From: CAZPBN01 sp964584935
Lineage (GTDB): Bacteria; Acidobacteriota; Aminicenantia; Aminicenantales; Aminicenantaceae
Reading direction: 5' to 3'
Length of the DNA: 64,000 nt
Assembly: GCA_964584935.1 (NCBI GenBank)
Contig: CAZPBN010000002.1
Span: 62,001-126,000, forward strand
Below the pieces are notes generated by a model, which did not search any database, had not been told where the DNA came from, and was given only the letters and a program-made list of their open reading frames with translations. This document shows, one piece after another, positions 26,600 to 35,282 of this stretch; position 1 is the first letter of the stretch, and every line of letters begins with the position of its first letter. A program made the position numbers and the translations under genes.

Positions 26600-26715
26600 G
26601 GCTTTCTTGAGCGGGCTGGAGAAAGCCCCCACCTTTTTGGTTCCCATCATCAACCCCCCTTTTGCTGACAACAGCCCGCGCTTTAATTGGCAAAAAAGGG
26701 GTCATTTTCCCCTAA
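26600..26715 (+). ncRNA. Candidate structured RNA with an H-type pseudoknot
   Basis: The transcript predicted from the upstream promoter begins with GGCTTTC (26600-26606), which pairs perfectly with GAAAGCC (26621-26627). The loop of that hairpin holds GCGGGCTG (26611-26618), which pairs perfectly with CAGCCCGC (26672-26679), forming a pseudoknot. A hairpin AGGGG/CCCCT (26697-26713) may mark the end, although no clean U-run follows it. I know no RNA family with this plan. The rest of the 616-bp gap (26392-27007) is AT-rich and shows nothing else. Confidence 0.45.
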
Positions 26716-27007
26716 AAGCTTGTTTTAAACTTGAATTGAGAAAGGAAAATATGAGAAAATTTTATGAAATATAATAGAATCGAATGGAAAAATTAACAAT
26801 AAAAATACTTTAGGGAGAGAAAAAAATAAGAAAATGAAGAGAATCATTGTGATAATATTTATATAAAGAATTTATTGAAATAATTATATATATATAAATA
26901 AGTATATAATGGCACAAAAGAAAAATTTATATTTTATCTGGGATTTGTTCCCGGGATGCTTGGTTGTTTGCTTTCAATAGATTCAAGAGTGATTTATCAT
27001 AGATCAA

Positions 27008-27475
27008 ATGAATAAATTATTAGATAAGAAGACATTGGCGAAGAGATATGAAAGAATATATTTTCAGTTGAAGGAACTTGTCAAGCAAACAGATGATGTC
27101 ATTGCTCATATGGCTACCATTGTTGCTGTGCTCCATAATAAAATGCCAAAGTATTTCTGGACGGGATTTTATTGTCTTCATAAAAAGAAACTAATTGTCG
27201 GTCCCTACCAGGGGAGTTTAGCCTGTCAAATTCTTAAAAAAGACAAAGGGGTTTGTTGGGAGTGTATCAACCGTAAGAATCCGATTATTGTACCGGATGT
27301 TCATCAATTTGAAGGACATATTGCCTGCGATAGCCGAACCAATTCAGAAATAGTCATTCCTTTATTTGACAAAAAAGATGATGTATGGGCTGTTCTTGAC
27401 GTAGATAGTGTGAAGTTTAATGCATTTTCTGAAGTAGACAGGGATTGGCTCAAAAAAATAGTCAAATTAGTATAA
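27008..27475 (+). CDS. msrC: Free methionine-(R)-sulfoxide reductase (GAF domain)
   Basis: fRMsr proteins use a single GAF domain to reduce free methionine-R-sulfoxide. The 155-residue product has the family's key cysteines: Cys73 (GSLAC), Cys83 (GVCWEC) and Cys107 (HIACDS). It also has the typical WTGFYCL, VGPYQG, SEIVIPLF and AVLDVDS stretches. These match the catalytic and resolving cysteine pattern of the Escherichia coli and yeast enzymes. No good ribosome site stands before the ATG. It appears monocistronic. Confidence 0.9.
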   Translation: MNKLLDKKTLAKRYERIYFQLKELVKQTDDVIAHMATIVAVLHNKMPKYFWTGFYCLHKKKLIVGPYQGSLACQILKKDKGVCWECINRKNPIIVPDVHQFEGHIACDSRTNSEIVIPLFDKKDDVWAVLDVDSVKFNAFSEVDRDWLKKIVKLV

Positions 27476-27682
27476 GTCTGAGATTTCCCCATTTTTTCTA
27501 TTCTCTTATAAAAATCGAAGATATCAAATCATAAGAGGACGTGTACCGGTATTAGTATCAGATGTCAAACATAAGAGGCCAATTACTGGGCAATAGGAAC
27601 ACTCAACAATTATATGGGATATTTTGCTTTCCTGCCAATCATCACTCTTTTTATCTCTGAACAGACATATTATATTTTATAA

Positions 27683-27714
27683 CTTCTGATTTCTCACGTC
27701 TTACCTCTGACGAA
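27683..27714. repeat. Dispersed repeat fragment R3 (GACGTC/TCTTAC family)
   Basis: The words CTTCTGATTTCTCACGTCTT and CTCTGACGAAATT match the right-hand ends of copies R1, R2 and R4. It lies 3' of the methionine sulfoxide reductase gene. The rest of the 27476-27735 gap shows no gene. Confidence 0.6.
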
Positions 27715-27735
27715 ATTGTGTTATCTTTAAGAGAT

Positions 27736-27759
27736 ATTTGTCCTCCATATGGGACAAAT
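27736..27759. promoter_or_regulatory. Perfect 8-bp inverted repeat, candidate activator site upstream of a sigma-54 promoter
   Basis: ATTTGTCC (27736-27743) is exactly complementary to GGACAAAT (27752-27759), with an 8-bp centre. It lies about 36 bp upstream of the sigma-54-type promoter at 27795. The position could suit a dimeric enhancer-binding protein, though known sites are commonly somewhat farther upstream. It is not followed by a U-run. Confidence 0.45.
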
Positions 27760-27794
27760 TTAATAATTTAAAGGTTTATTTCAGAGGAGATAAA

Positions 27795-27811
27795 TTGGCA
27801 TGCTGTTTGCA
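27795..27811 (+). promoter_or_regulatory. Sigma-54 (RpoN) promoter
   Basis: TTGGCATGCTGTTTGCA has GG and GC exactly 12 bp apart and matches the TGGCACG-N4-TTGCW consensus with one difference. The start point would be near 27822, just before the AAGGAG ribosome site of the FecR-domain gene at 27839. Confidence 0.78.
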
Positions 27812-27838
27812 TTTATAGATTATCGGAAGGAGAAAAAA

Positions 27839-30061
27839 ATGAGAAAAACGATAATATTTTTTGTTTGTTTAGGATTTTTCATTCCTTTTCTGATTTCTTC
27901 TGAATTAGACGATTATTATAGATACAGTTTTGCCAGGATTTCATATGTGAACGGAGATGTTTTTGTAAAAAGAGTGGATGATTTGGGTTATGAGGAAGCG
28001 CAGGTGAACTTACCAATCGTGGAGGAAGAAAGTATTGGATCGAGAGAGGGATACGGTGAAGTCCATTTTGGAAAGAACAATTATTTGCGAATAGATAGAT
28101 ACACCCAGGTCGAATTCCCGGTTCTTCCCGCTAGGGGAAATGACTTGGTGAAGATTCATTTGATATCCGGAAGTATTTATTTGAGAATCAATTTACTGGA
28201 TATAGAAAAAGGTTTTGAAATTCATGCTCCAGATGCATCATTTTATATTTTAGAAAAAGGTCTTTTCCGTATCGATGTTGATGAGAACAAACAGACCGAA
28301 TTGAGAGTCTTTTCTGGATCAGTGGAAACGGCAGGAGAAGAAGGATCTGTATTGGTGAGCTCGGAAGAAAGGGTCATCGCTTCAAACGGATATTTGACTT
28401 TACAACCGGTGGTTTTTGATATCAATATACTTACTGACGAATTTTCGCAGTGGAACGAGAAAAGGGATTCCATTTATTTTGCACGTAAAACGTCGAATAA
28501 CTATCTTCCGGATGAACTCTATGAATATGAAGATGAATTGGCTTATTATGGGACATGGAGCTATCAGGAGCCTTATGGATATGTATGGAGACCCAGGATT
28601 TATAGGACAGATTGGAGGCCGTATTATTTTGGAAGATGGGTTTGGTATCCCATATGTGGATGGACTTGGGTTTCTTATGATCCCTGGGGTTGGTCTGTCT
28701 ACCATTATGGAAGATGGCACTGGAGAGCCAATTTTGGATGGTATTGGATTCCTAGACGAAGATGGAGACCTGCTTGGGTATACTGGTACAGAGGCAGTCA
28801 TCATTATGGATGGTGCCCTTTAAGCTATTATGGGCATCCTGTGGTGATTATTAATAATCATTTTTACGGACGCAGACATTATTCGCATTACCCTCTCAGA
28901 TCAAGAGCCTTGGTTATGATCCACAAAAATCAACTTCGGGATCCTAATATTTCCAGAGTGGCATTGAGTAGGAGTAGGCTGGGACTTAAAAATACTATTT
29001 CACTTTCATCAACCCAGCCTGAGCATAGACCAAAAGTTGATCGATTAAGTAGAACTTATATGAACGGATCAAAGGTTTTTTCTGAGACTCATAAGAGGGA
29101 GATCAGTCAGAAGTATTCACCAAATAAAGATTTATCCCGTCATTCCATAGATAGAACTCGTATCTCCTCGGATTCAATCAGAAATTCAAATGGAAGACTT
29201 CCTTCAAATGAACTCAGAGGAGAAAGAAACACTCGAGAATTTAGCAGGAACTCCAATTTAAGAAGAGATTCATCAGGAGTAAGTAGAGAAATTCACTCAG
29301 AAAATTCAATTAAGACTTATCCCTCCCGAAGATCAACAATAAGAAGTGAAAACCGGTCAGAATTGAACCGTATAAACTCAGGGAGAAACCCCCGTTCTGA
29401 AAGAAAGAATTCTTATTCAGGAAATAGGGATTCCTCTTCCAGAGTAAAAATTTATCCCTCAAGAAGAAAGACTTCTCCTTATGTGAGAAAAGGTTCATCA
29501 AGAGGAGATCCACCCCACTGGGATACGATGGACAATAGAAAATCATCCGTTATAGATCGAAACTCGAGTCGATCGAAAATTGTGAGAAGCAGAACAGGTT
29601 CTTCGGATATATCCAGAAACAGTTCTTCCTCCAGATCAAGAATTCCATCATACAAGCCCAGAGAGAAAATTAATTCACCGAAAAGCCCGTCCAGCCGGAC
29701 AATAAAAAGATCACGTTCTTCCGTAAACCGCAGCTCCAATTTTCCAAAGGAGTTAAACACAAAATCCCATAGCTCATCCAGATCTTCTGTCAGTCGCAGT
29801 TCTTATCCTTCTTCATCAAGGTCATCTGTAAACAGAAAAGTAACATCCCGTTCTTCTGTAACCCGAAGCTCCCGTCCTTCCCGGCGTTCAACTGTGAGTC
29901 GCAGCCGCACTTCATCTTCTCGTTCTTCTGTTAATCGAAAGTCGCATTCATCCTCACGATCATCGATAAACCGCAGCCGCAGCTCGAGTCGAAGCCACAG
30001 CTCGAGCCACAGCCGTTCTTCTTCCTCACGCTCAAGATCGAGTAGCCGGAGAAAAAAATAG
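27839..30061 (+). CDS. Secreted FecR-domain protein with tryptophan-rich DUF6600-type region and arginine/serine-repeat tail
   Basis: The 740-residue product has a signal peptide (1-21), a FecR-type beta domain (about 32-162) and a striking W/Y-rich repeat region (about 237-332: RPYYFGRWVWYPICGWTWVS and similar) matching the DUF6600 type. A long low-complexity tail (about 400-740) becomes nearly pure Ser/Arg at its end (for example SSRSSVNRK, SRSHSSSHSRSSSSRSRSSS). I chose the ATG at 27839 for its AAGGAG site; an upstream ATG at 27800 lies before the likely transcript start. The tail would be highly basic and disordered outside the cytoplasm, perhaps binding polysaccharide, nucleic acid or wall polymers. 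Function is unknown. Confidence 0.87.
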   Translation: MRKTIIFFVCLGFFIPFLISSELDDYYRYSFARISYVNGDVFVKRVDDLGYEEAQVNLPIVEEESIGSREGYGEVHFGKNNYLRIDRYTQVEFPVLPARGNDLVKIHLISGSIYLRINLLDIEKGFEIHAPDASFYILEKGLFRIDVDENKQTELRVFSGSVETAGEEGSVLVSSEERVIASNGYLTLQPVVFDINILTDEFSQWNEKRDSIYFARKTSNNYLPDELYEYEDELAYYGTWSYQEPYGYVWRPRIYRTDWRPYYFGRWVWYPICGWTWVSYDPWGWSVYHYGRWHWRANFGWYWIPRRRWRPAWVYWYRGSHHYGWCPLSYYGHPVVIINNHFYGRRHYSHYPLRSRALVMIHKNQLRDPNISRVALSRSRLGLKNTISLSSTQPEHRPKVDRLSRTYMNGSKVFSETHKREISQKYSPNKDLSRHSIDRTRISSDSIRNSNGRLPSNELRGERNTREFSRNSNLRRDSSGVSREIHSENSIKTYPSRRSTIRSENRSELNRINSGRNPRSERKNSYSGNRDSSSRVKIYPSRRKTSPYVRKGSSRGDPPHWDTMDNRKSSVIDRNSSRSKIVRSRTGSSDISRNSSSSRSRIPSYKPREKINSPKSPSSRTIKRSRSSVNRSSNFPKELNTKSHSSSRSSVSRSSYPSSSRSSVNRKVTSRSSVTRSSRPSRRSTVSRSRTSSSRSSVNRKSHSSSRSSINRSRSSSRSHSSSHSRSSSSRSRSSSRRKK

Positions 30062-30111
30062 AGAATATAAATCTGGAGTTTTTACCTTTTGAAGGTTTCC
30101 TTATAGATAGA

Positions 30112-30275
30112 GAAGACGTCAAGCATTGAGGGAGCGTTAACCAATAATATCGTAAGAAATCCGATGATATTTCATATCACAGGATCTCTTAAGACGTAAT
30201 ATGAAAATTACTAAAAGAAGGGTGAGATTTAGGATGTCTGAATATATAATATCATCTCACGTCTTACGTCTAACG
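30112..30275. repeat. Dispersed repeat copy R4 (GACGTC/TCTTAC family)
   Basis: The core (30189-30266) has the left arm TTAAGACGTAATATGA and right arm TCATCTCACGTCTTA. It shares about 23 of 25 bases at the left (through GAAAATTACTAA) and about 20 at the right with copy R1, while the middle differs. A second GAAGACGTC word lies at 30112-30120. The copy fills most of the 409-bp gap after the FecR-domain gene; I see no gene there. Confidence 0.75.
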
Positions 30276-30470
30276 AAATTATTGTGAAAAGACTCCTCAA
30301 TATTAATTGCTTCTGATGTTTATAATAGAAATTTAAAAATTGGGGGAACTCCACTAGTAATTTTCTCTTTACTTATAATTTTATAAATGGTATAAATTAT
30401 TGTTTTGAAGATTGTTAAAGTTTGTTCCATTATATAGTCCGTGATTGATTTAAGTATGGAGGTATAAGTT

Positions 30471-31262
30471 ATGATGTTAAGTAAATTGATAAAAAGAAAC
30501 TCAAAAAGCAAGCTGCTAAAAAATGTCCAAATTTTTGAACTTGTTTTTCTATCCTTTTTATTGATAGCTGTAGGGAATATTGCCTGTAAAAAAGCAGGGG
30601 AAGAAGCCCCAGGACAAGAAGCGGGTCAAAAAGAACGCATCAAAGAGTTTGAAGGAAGTGTTAAAGTTGCCGTAGGCCCATATCTTTTTGTGCCAAGTAT
30701 AAAAGGATTTGATGTTGTTGTGCCTGAAGATAAACTAGATATGAAAACAAGTGAATTGGTAGGGAAGCAGGTAAGAGGAAAAGGTTTGATTTCTGAAGAA
30801 ATGCCATCGATTCTTGTTGTTCAGAAAATTGAATCGAAAAATGAAAAAGACAAGTGGGAAAAAATCTATGAGGGAGAAGAAAAACCTGTTCTTGAAGATT
30901 ATCTGGATTTGAAGTCGAGAGAGGAATTTCAAATACTGGATGAATTATCATATGATGAGAAAAGCGGATGGGAGAATGTTGAAAAGGCAAAAGTCTTAGG
31001 AAGATTGAACCAAGAGACAGTTACTGAAGAAGGTGAAGAAAAAATCATTTATAAAATTGTTGTTCTAGATGAAAATGATAAAGCGATAGGAAGGATCTTG
31101 GTTGACAATATTTCTGATTCAGCTTTGTTTTACAGTGAGAAGCTAAAGCTTTTCGACAAGTTCTGGTTTTATATTGAAGTGAAAGATACAGTGGATTGGA
31201 ATATCAGACAAAAAACAGCAGAACTTTTTCATGCTGATGTTTTGTTTGCAGGTTTATTTTAA
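30471..31262 (+). CDS. Putative lipoprotein of unknown function
   Basis: The 263-residue product has an N-terminal basic stretch, a hydrophobic segment (about 23-38) and a cysteine in VGNIACKK that may be lipidated, although Asn at -3 is not ideal for a lipobox. The mature part is charged and beta-rich; GSVKVAVGPYLFVPSIKGFD and ELVGKQVRGKGLI suggest an OB-like or similar small barrel. GGAGG stands 9 bp before the first of two ATGs. It is not a family I recognise. Confidence 0.75.
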   Translation: MMLSKLIKRNSKSKLLKNVQIFELVFLSFLLIAVGNIACKKAGEEAPGQEAGQKERIKEFEGSVKVAVGPYLFVPSIKGFDVVVPEDKLDMKTSELVGKQVRGKGLISEEMPSILVVQKIESKNEKDKWEKIYEGEEKPVLEDYLDLKSREEFQILDELSYDEKSGWENVEKAKVLGRLNQETVTEEGEEKIIYKIVVLDENDKAIGRILVDNISDSALFYSEKLKLFDKFWFYIEVKDTVDWNIRQKTAELFHADVLFAGLF

Positions 31263-31373
31263 AAACAAATAAGAAATACAGCAAAAAAAGAATATTTGAG
31301 TTTTTTATTTATTTACACAAAGAGAGTCCGTAAAGTAATTAGTATATAAATTGTAAAGGAAGGGAAGTTCAAT

Positions 31374-31787
31374 ATGAGGGAAAAAATATTTTATTTAGTT
31401 TTTTTCGTTCTGATTGCTTGTACATTCTTATTGGCTCATGGTGTCCAGGAATCCATTGACTTCAATAAAGTCACTGGCGATTGGGATATGGAAATCGATG
31501 CCCAAGGAGAATATTTTTATCTTTCTTTTTTTATTGAAAAAATAGGAGATGGATTGAGGGGAACCATAAGTGATGATGGAAGTGGAATGTTTACAGATGT
31601 TGAGCTTGCTGATTTAGAATATAATGGGCAATATCTTACTTTTGTTTTTACGGTTCCAACTCCTCCTGATGGAATGGAACGTCCGGTTAGAGCAGAGCTT
31701 GAAGTCAGCTCAGATGAAATGGCGGGTTATCTTTTCCTGGATGATTTAGGAATGTCTGTTTTAGCAACAGCTCAAAGAGACGGATAA
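31374..31787 (+). CDS. Small secreted protein, predicted beta-barrel, unknown function
   Basis: The 137-residue product has a signal peptide (about 1-22, ending LLAHG) and alternating beta-type segments such as VTGDWDMEIDAQGEYFYLSF and LRGTISDDGSGMFTDVEL. The pattern (TGDWDM..., ...GTISDD..., ...ELEVSSDEMAG) resembles small extracellular domains that describe a before/after fit in lipocalin-like or DUF-type folds, but I cannot name one. A good GGAAGGGAAG ribosome region precedes it. The gap upstream (31263-31373) shows no convincing promoter. Confidence 0.75.
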   Translation: MREKIFYLVFFVLIACTFLLAHGVQESIDFNKVTGDWDMEIDAQGEYFYLSFFIEKIGDGLRGTISDDGSGMFTDVELADLEYNGQYLTFVFTVPTPPDGMERPVRAELEVSSDEMAGYLFLDDLGMSVLATAQRDG

Positions 31788-31824
31788 AATTTGGAGTTGA
31801 TTTCTTTTAATTCCTTAATTTTGG

Positions 31825-32148
31825 TTATTTCTTTCTTGAACAAGCGAGATATAATATAAGTCCTGCCACAATTGAAACTCCAATCCAGATTATTTTGATT
31901 TGGCTATTTTTGAAACGGATGAGAAGATTTAGTATAAATCCAAAAGTGATTAAGAAAAAACTTGTCATTAAAGACAGGATGATGGGGATAAAAAATAGAG
32001 AGAAACACCCTTTTTTTTCTTCCTCTTCTGATGTGTTGATTGAGTTTGATAAAGCATCTTTTCCTGGTTCCCAGTAAAAAGCCCCGCAGGAAGGACATCT
32101 ATTTGATTCTTCAGGGATTTTGCTGTCACAATAAGGACATCTCTTCAT
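31825..32148 (-). CDS. Small membrane protein with N-terminal zinc ribbon
   Basis: The 107-residue product begins with a double-CxxC zinc ribbon (CPYC at 4-7, CPSC at 18-21), followed by an acidic linker and two membrane helices (about 49-77 and 85-102). Proteins of this plan are common and mostly uncharacterised. It is convergent with the secreted-protein gene upstream. Confidence 0.8.
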   Translation of the reverse strand: MKRCPYCDSKIPEESNRCPSCGAFYWEPGKDALSNSINTSEEEEKKGCFSLFFIPIILSLMTSFFLITFGFILNLLIRFKNSQIKIIWIGVSIVAGLILYLACSRKK

Positions 32149-32271
32149 TTTTTACCAGAGTTTATGCATTATAACAAAAATAAAATCTTTTTGATTCCAT
32201 AATTTTAATGAGACAATCAAAAAACATAAAAAACAGGAATGAGAAAATGTATAGTAATCGATTAGGAATTT

Positions 32272-32664
32272 TTACGAACTGATTTTTATAAATACTTTTC
32301 TATTCCTGGGACCATCAAATTCACAAAAGAAGATTCCCTGCCATGTTCCGAGGGAAAGATTGCCTTTATGAATGATAATATTAACCGAGGATCCAATCAA
32401 ACTGGACTTGATATGCGCTGGAGAATTTCCTTCGGCGTGACTATAAGGGAGTGAATCAGGAATGAGTTTTTTCATTGTCATAACGATATCCTCCTTTACA
32501 GAAGGATCTGCACTTTCATTGATTGTTACTCCAGAAGTTGTATGAGGGATGTAAACAACACACATTCCATTTTCGATACCGGAATTTTCCACCTCTTTTT
32601 TAATCCGGGAGGTGATATCGATAAATTCTTCTTTTTTCTGAGTTTTAACCTCGATTATTCTCAT
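32272..32664 (-). CDS. YjbQ/UPF0047 family protein
   Basis: The 130-residue product matches the YjbQ/UPF0047 family, trimeric proteins sometimes annotated as a secondary thiamine-phosphate synthase because they can complement thiE mutants weakly. Diagnostic stretches are VVYIPHTTSGVTINESADP, YSHAEGNSPAHIKSSLIG and LGTWQGIFFCEFDGPR. AGGTGG is placed a few bases before the ATG. The physiological role is not settled. Confidence 0.92.
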   Translation of the reverse strand: MRIIEVKTQKKEEFIDITSRIKKEVENSGIENGMCVVYIPHTTSGVTINESADPSVKEDIVMTMKKLIPDSLPYSHAEGNSPAHIKSSLIGSSVNIIIHKGNLSLGTWQGIFFCEFDGPRNRKVFIKISS

Positions 32665-32755
32665 TTCTCACCACCTAAACTGAATCCTTATATAAAATTA
32701 TTTTATCATATATCGCAGGCAATTTATTAAAAAAATATTTTTTTTTAAAAAAGAC

Positions 32756-32782
32756 TTGACATGGTGAAAAATTAGGTATAAC
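32756..32782 (+). promoter_or_regulatory. Probable promoter for the nrdD operon
   Basis: TTGACA (32756-32761) and TATAAC (32777-32782) lie 15 bp apart (16 if the -35 box is shifted by one). The two NrdR boxes lie directly downstream, where bound repressor would block transcription. Confidence 0.5.
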
Positions 32783-32794
32783 TTTTTACTGAAA

Positions 32795-32842
32795 GTACAA
32801 TATTTTGTATTAAGCATTATTAAATCATACTATATATGGAGT
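32795..32842 (+). promoter_or_regulatory. Pair of NrdR boxes upstream of nrdD
   Basis: Box 1 (32795-32810, GTACAATATTTTGTAT) and box 2 (32827-32842, ATACTATATATGGAGT) both resemble the NrdR consensus ACACWATATATWGTGT, at about 12 and 13 of 16 positions. They are offset by 32 bp, the three-helical-turn spacing typical of NrdR operators. NrdR is the dATP/ATP-sensing repressor of ribonucleotide reductase genes; its gene is not in the window. Confidence 0.75.
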
Positions 32843-32939
32843 TAAGAATATTTTCCCCTTTTTCCATTTTAAAGAGTATATTGCTATGGATTAGGGTAAA
32901 AATGACTCCAAGTTTTTATGATGCGAAAGGAGATTTTAA

Positions 32940-35006
32940 TTGCAAAACACAGTAACAAGATTAAAAAAAAGAGACGGAACAATTGTGGATTTTGTTCAGG
33001 ATAAGATCACAAACGCTGTTTATAACGCAATGAGATCTCATGGAATAACGGATACGGGAGCAGCAAAGACAATTTCTGATATTGTTACTTTTATGGTTGA
33101 GGAGAAATTTGGGGGGTATACCATTCCATCTGTAGAACAAATCCAGGATATAGTGGAAATGGTGCTTATGAAACAAGGCTATCATGAAATAGCTAAATCT
33201 TATATTCTCTATAGGGATAGGCATAAAGGAATTCGCGAAGCAAGAGAAACTGGGCTCAACCTGGAAAGATTGATCAAGGATTACATTAATGATGTTGACT
33301 GGAGAGTGAAAGAAAATAGTAACGAAGGAGCGATGAGTTTTTCTGGATTGAATGCCAGAATTTCCGGAGAAGTGCTTGCGAATTTCGCTCTCAATAAGAT
33401 TTATATGGAGAAGGTAAAAAAAGCTCATTTCGAAGGGAATATTCATATTCATGATCTATCCTATCCCATTGTTGGTTATTGTGCTGGATGGTCTTTGGAG
33501 AATCTACTTAAAAAGGGATTTGGACATGTCCCCAACCAAGTCCACTCTTATCCGGCAAAACATCTGGAAACAGCAACTCTGCACATGGTCAATTTTATAG
33601 GGACAATGCAGGGAGAATTTGCGGGAGCTCAGGCATTTTCAAGTGTGGATACATTTTTAGCTCCCTTTATCAGAGCTGATGATTTGAGCTATGAAGATGT
33701 CAAACAGGATATCCAGAAACTTATTTTTGGCTTAAATGTTCCTTCCCGGTGGGGATGGCAAACCCCTTTTTCCAATCTGACTTTTGATTGGACAGTTCCA
33801 GATGATATGAAAAATAAAAAAGTGATTGTGGGCGGAGTTGAGCATAATTCAACCTACGGAGAATATCAAAAAGAAATGGATATGATTAATAGATCTTTTC
33901 TTGAGCTTATGATTGAGGGGGATCAACAAGACCGTGTTTTTACTTTTCCTATACCCACTTATAATTTAACCAAGGATTTTGATTGGGATTCTCCGAATTC
34001 CAGGCTTCTTTTTGATGTGACAGCAAAATATGGAATTCCTTATTTCCAGAATTATATAGGGACAGATATGGATCCAGGTGCTGTGAGGGCAATGTGTTGC
34101 CGTTTGAATCTGGATCAAAGAGAATTGCTGAGAAGACCAGGAAATATATGGGGTCCAGGAGATTCAACTGGTTCAATAGGGGTGGTAACCATTAATATGA
34201 ACAGGATTGGATATGAATCAAGTTCAGAAGATGAGTTCTTTGATCGATTAAAAAATGTCATGGAAGTGGCTAAAGAAGCTCTGGAAACCAAAAGAGAAAT
34301 AGTGAACAATATGTTGGAAAAGGGACTGATTCCTTATACAAAGGTTTATTTGGGACACTTTGACAATCATTTTTCGACCATTGGTTTGTGTGGAATGAAC
34401 GAAGCCTGCTTGAATTTTAAAGGAGAAGGCATTTCGACAGATAATGGAAAGAAGTTCACAATCAAGGTTTTGGAGTTTATGAGGAAAACCATCCATCAGT
34501 TTCAAGAAGAAACAGGTAATCTCTATAATCTTGAGGCGACTCCAGCGGAATCCTCCTCATACCGTTTAGCCAGGCTTGACAAGCAGAAATATCAAAACAT
34601 CTTAACCTCGGGAACGAGCAAATATCCTTATTTGACAAATTCTACCCAGCTCAATGTGGATGCGACTCAGGATATATACGATGCTCTAATGCACCAGAAA
34701 GACCTTCAGTCCCTTTATACCGGAGGAACCATTTTCCATGGCTTTTTATCAGAATCAATCGATAGAGAAACATGCAAAAAACTGATAAGAAAAATTGCAG
34801 AAACAAAGATTCCATATTTTAGTATAACTCCAACTTTCAGTGTTTGTTATAACCATGGTTATTTGAAAGGAGAACAGAGTATCTGCCCAGAATGCGGGGA
34901 AAAGGCAGAAGTATATTCCCGAATAGTAGGGTATTTGAGACCTGTGAACACTTGGAATGATGGAAAAAAACAGGAATTCAAAGAGAGAACTCCCTATGCC
35001 CAATAG
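32940..35006 (+). CDS. nrdD: Anaerobic (class III) ribonucleoside-triphosphate reductase NrdD
   Basis: NrdD makes deoxyribonucleotides without oxygen through a glycyl radical. The 688-residue product has an N-terminal ATP-cone (about 3-95), the GYCAGWSLENLLKKG and MCCRLNLDQREL stretches of the catalytic barrel, a C-terminal zinc site (CPECG preceded by CYNHG), and the radical loop SRIVGYLRP, placing the radical on Gly664. The start is TTG at 32940, supported by AAAGGAG 7 bp upstream. It leads a cluster with a glutaredoxin-like gene, nrdG and dut. Confidence 0.96.
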   Translation: MQNTVTRLKKRDGTIVDFVQDKITNAVYNAMRSHGITDTGAAKTISDIVTFMVEEKFGGYTIPSVEQIQDIVEMVLMKQGYHEIAKSYILYRDRHKGIREARETGLNLERLIKDYINDVDWRVKENSNEGAMSFSGLNARISGEVLANFALNKIYMEKVKKAHFEGNIHIHDLSYPIVGYCAGWSLENLLKKGFGHVPNQVHSYPAKHLETATLHMVNFIGTMQGEFAGAQAFSSVDTFLAPFIRADDLSYEDVKQDIQKLIFGLNVPSRWGWQTPFSNLTFDWTVPDDMKNKKVIVGGVEHNSTYGEYQKEMDMINRSFLELMIEGDQQDRVFTFPIPTYNLTKDFDWDSPNSRLLFDVTAKYGIPYFQNYIGTDMDPGAVRAMCCRLNLDQRELLRRPGNIWGPGDSTGSIGVVTINMNRIGYESSSEDEFFDRLKNVMEVAKEALETKREIVNNMLEKGLIPYTKVYLGHFDNHFSTIGLCGMNEACLNFKGEGISTDNGKKFTIKVLEFMRKTIHQFQEETGNLYNLEATPAESSSYRLARLDKQKYQNILTSGTSKYPYLTNSTQLNVDATQDIYDALMHQKDLQSLYTGGTIFHGFLSESIDRETCKKLIRKIAETKIPYFSITPTFSVCYNHGYLKGEQSICPECGEKAEVYSRIVGYLRPVNTWNDGKKQEFKERTPYAQ

Positions 35007-35015
35007 GATAACGAG

Positions 35016-35282
35016 ATGAAATATTTACTCTTTACTTATCCCAACTGTGAGAAGTGTGGAAAGATAAAAGCTTATTTGAATGACCATTCATTTGATTGGG
35101 AAGAATATAATCTTGTGAATAAAGAAAGCAAAATGAAAATTAGGAATTATTTGCGAGATGTTAAAAGAGATAAAGATGGAGCGATCATTATTCCGGTGTT
35201 GATCATCCAGGAAAACAATTCTGTCAAATCCGTTGTCAACAGTGTGGAGGAACTGGAAACTTGGTTGAAATCAAAGGAATAG
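35016..35282 (+). CDS. Glutaredoxin/thioredoxin-like protein (NrdH-like)
   Basis: The 88-residue product has the redox motif CEKC at residues 11-14 at the start of a thioredoxin fold, followed by a region with the cis-proline segment (IIIPVLII). The position between nrdD and nrdG suggests it delivers electrons for ribonucleotide reduction or keeps the enzyme's cysteines reduced; that is inference. The 3' end overlaps the nrdG start by 22 bp. Confidence 0.85.
   Translation: MKYLLFTYPNCEKCGKIKAYLNDHSFDWEEYNLVNKESKMKIRNYLRDVKRDKDGAIIIPVLIIQENNSVKSVVNSVEELETWLKSKE

Noticed and set aside
26600..26715. The pseudoknot as an HDV-like self-cleaving ribozyme
   Set aside because: The 7-bp first stem and the pseudoknot fit superficially, but the internal third stem is missing between the second stem's 5' strand and the first stem's 3' strand.
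26592..26774. Open frame of 60 codons over the candidate RNA
   Set aside because: Its ATG overlaps the -10 box of the promoter, so the codon would not be in the transcript, and the product looks random.
29000..30061. Ser/Arg tail as a frameshift product
   Set aside because: The frame is continuous from the signal peptide, Ser/Arg content rises gradually, and the stop is followed by a normal intergenic repeat.
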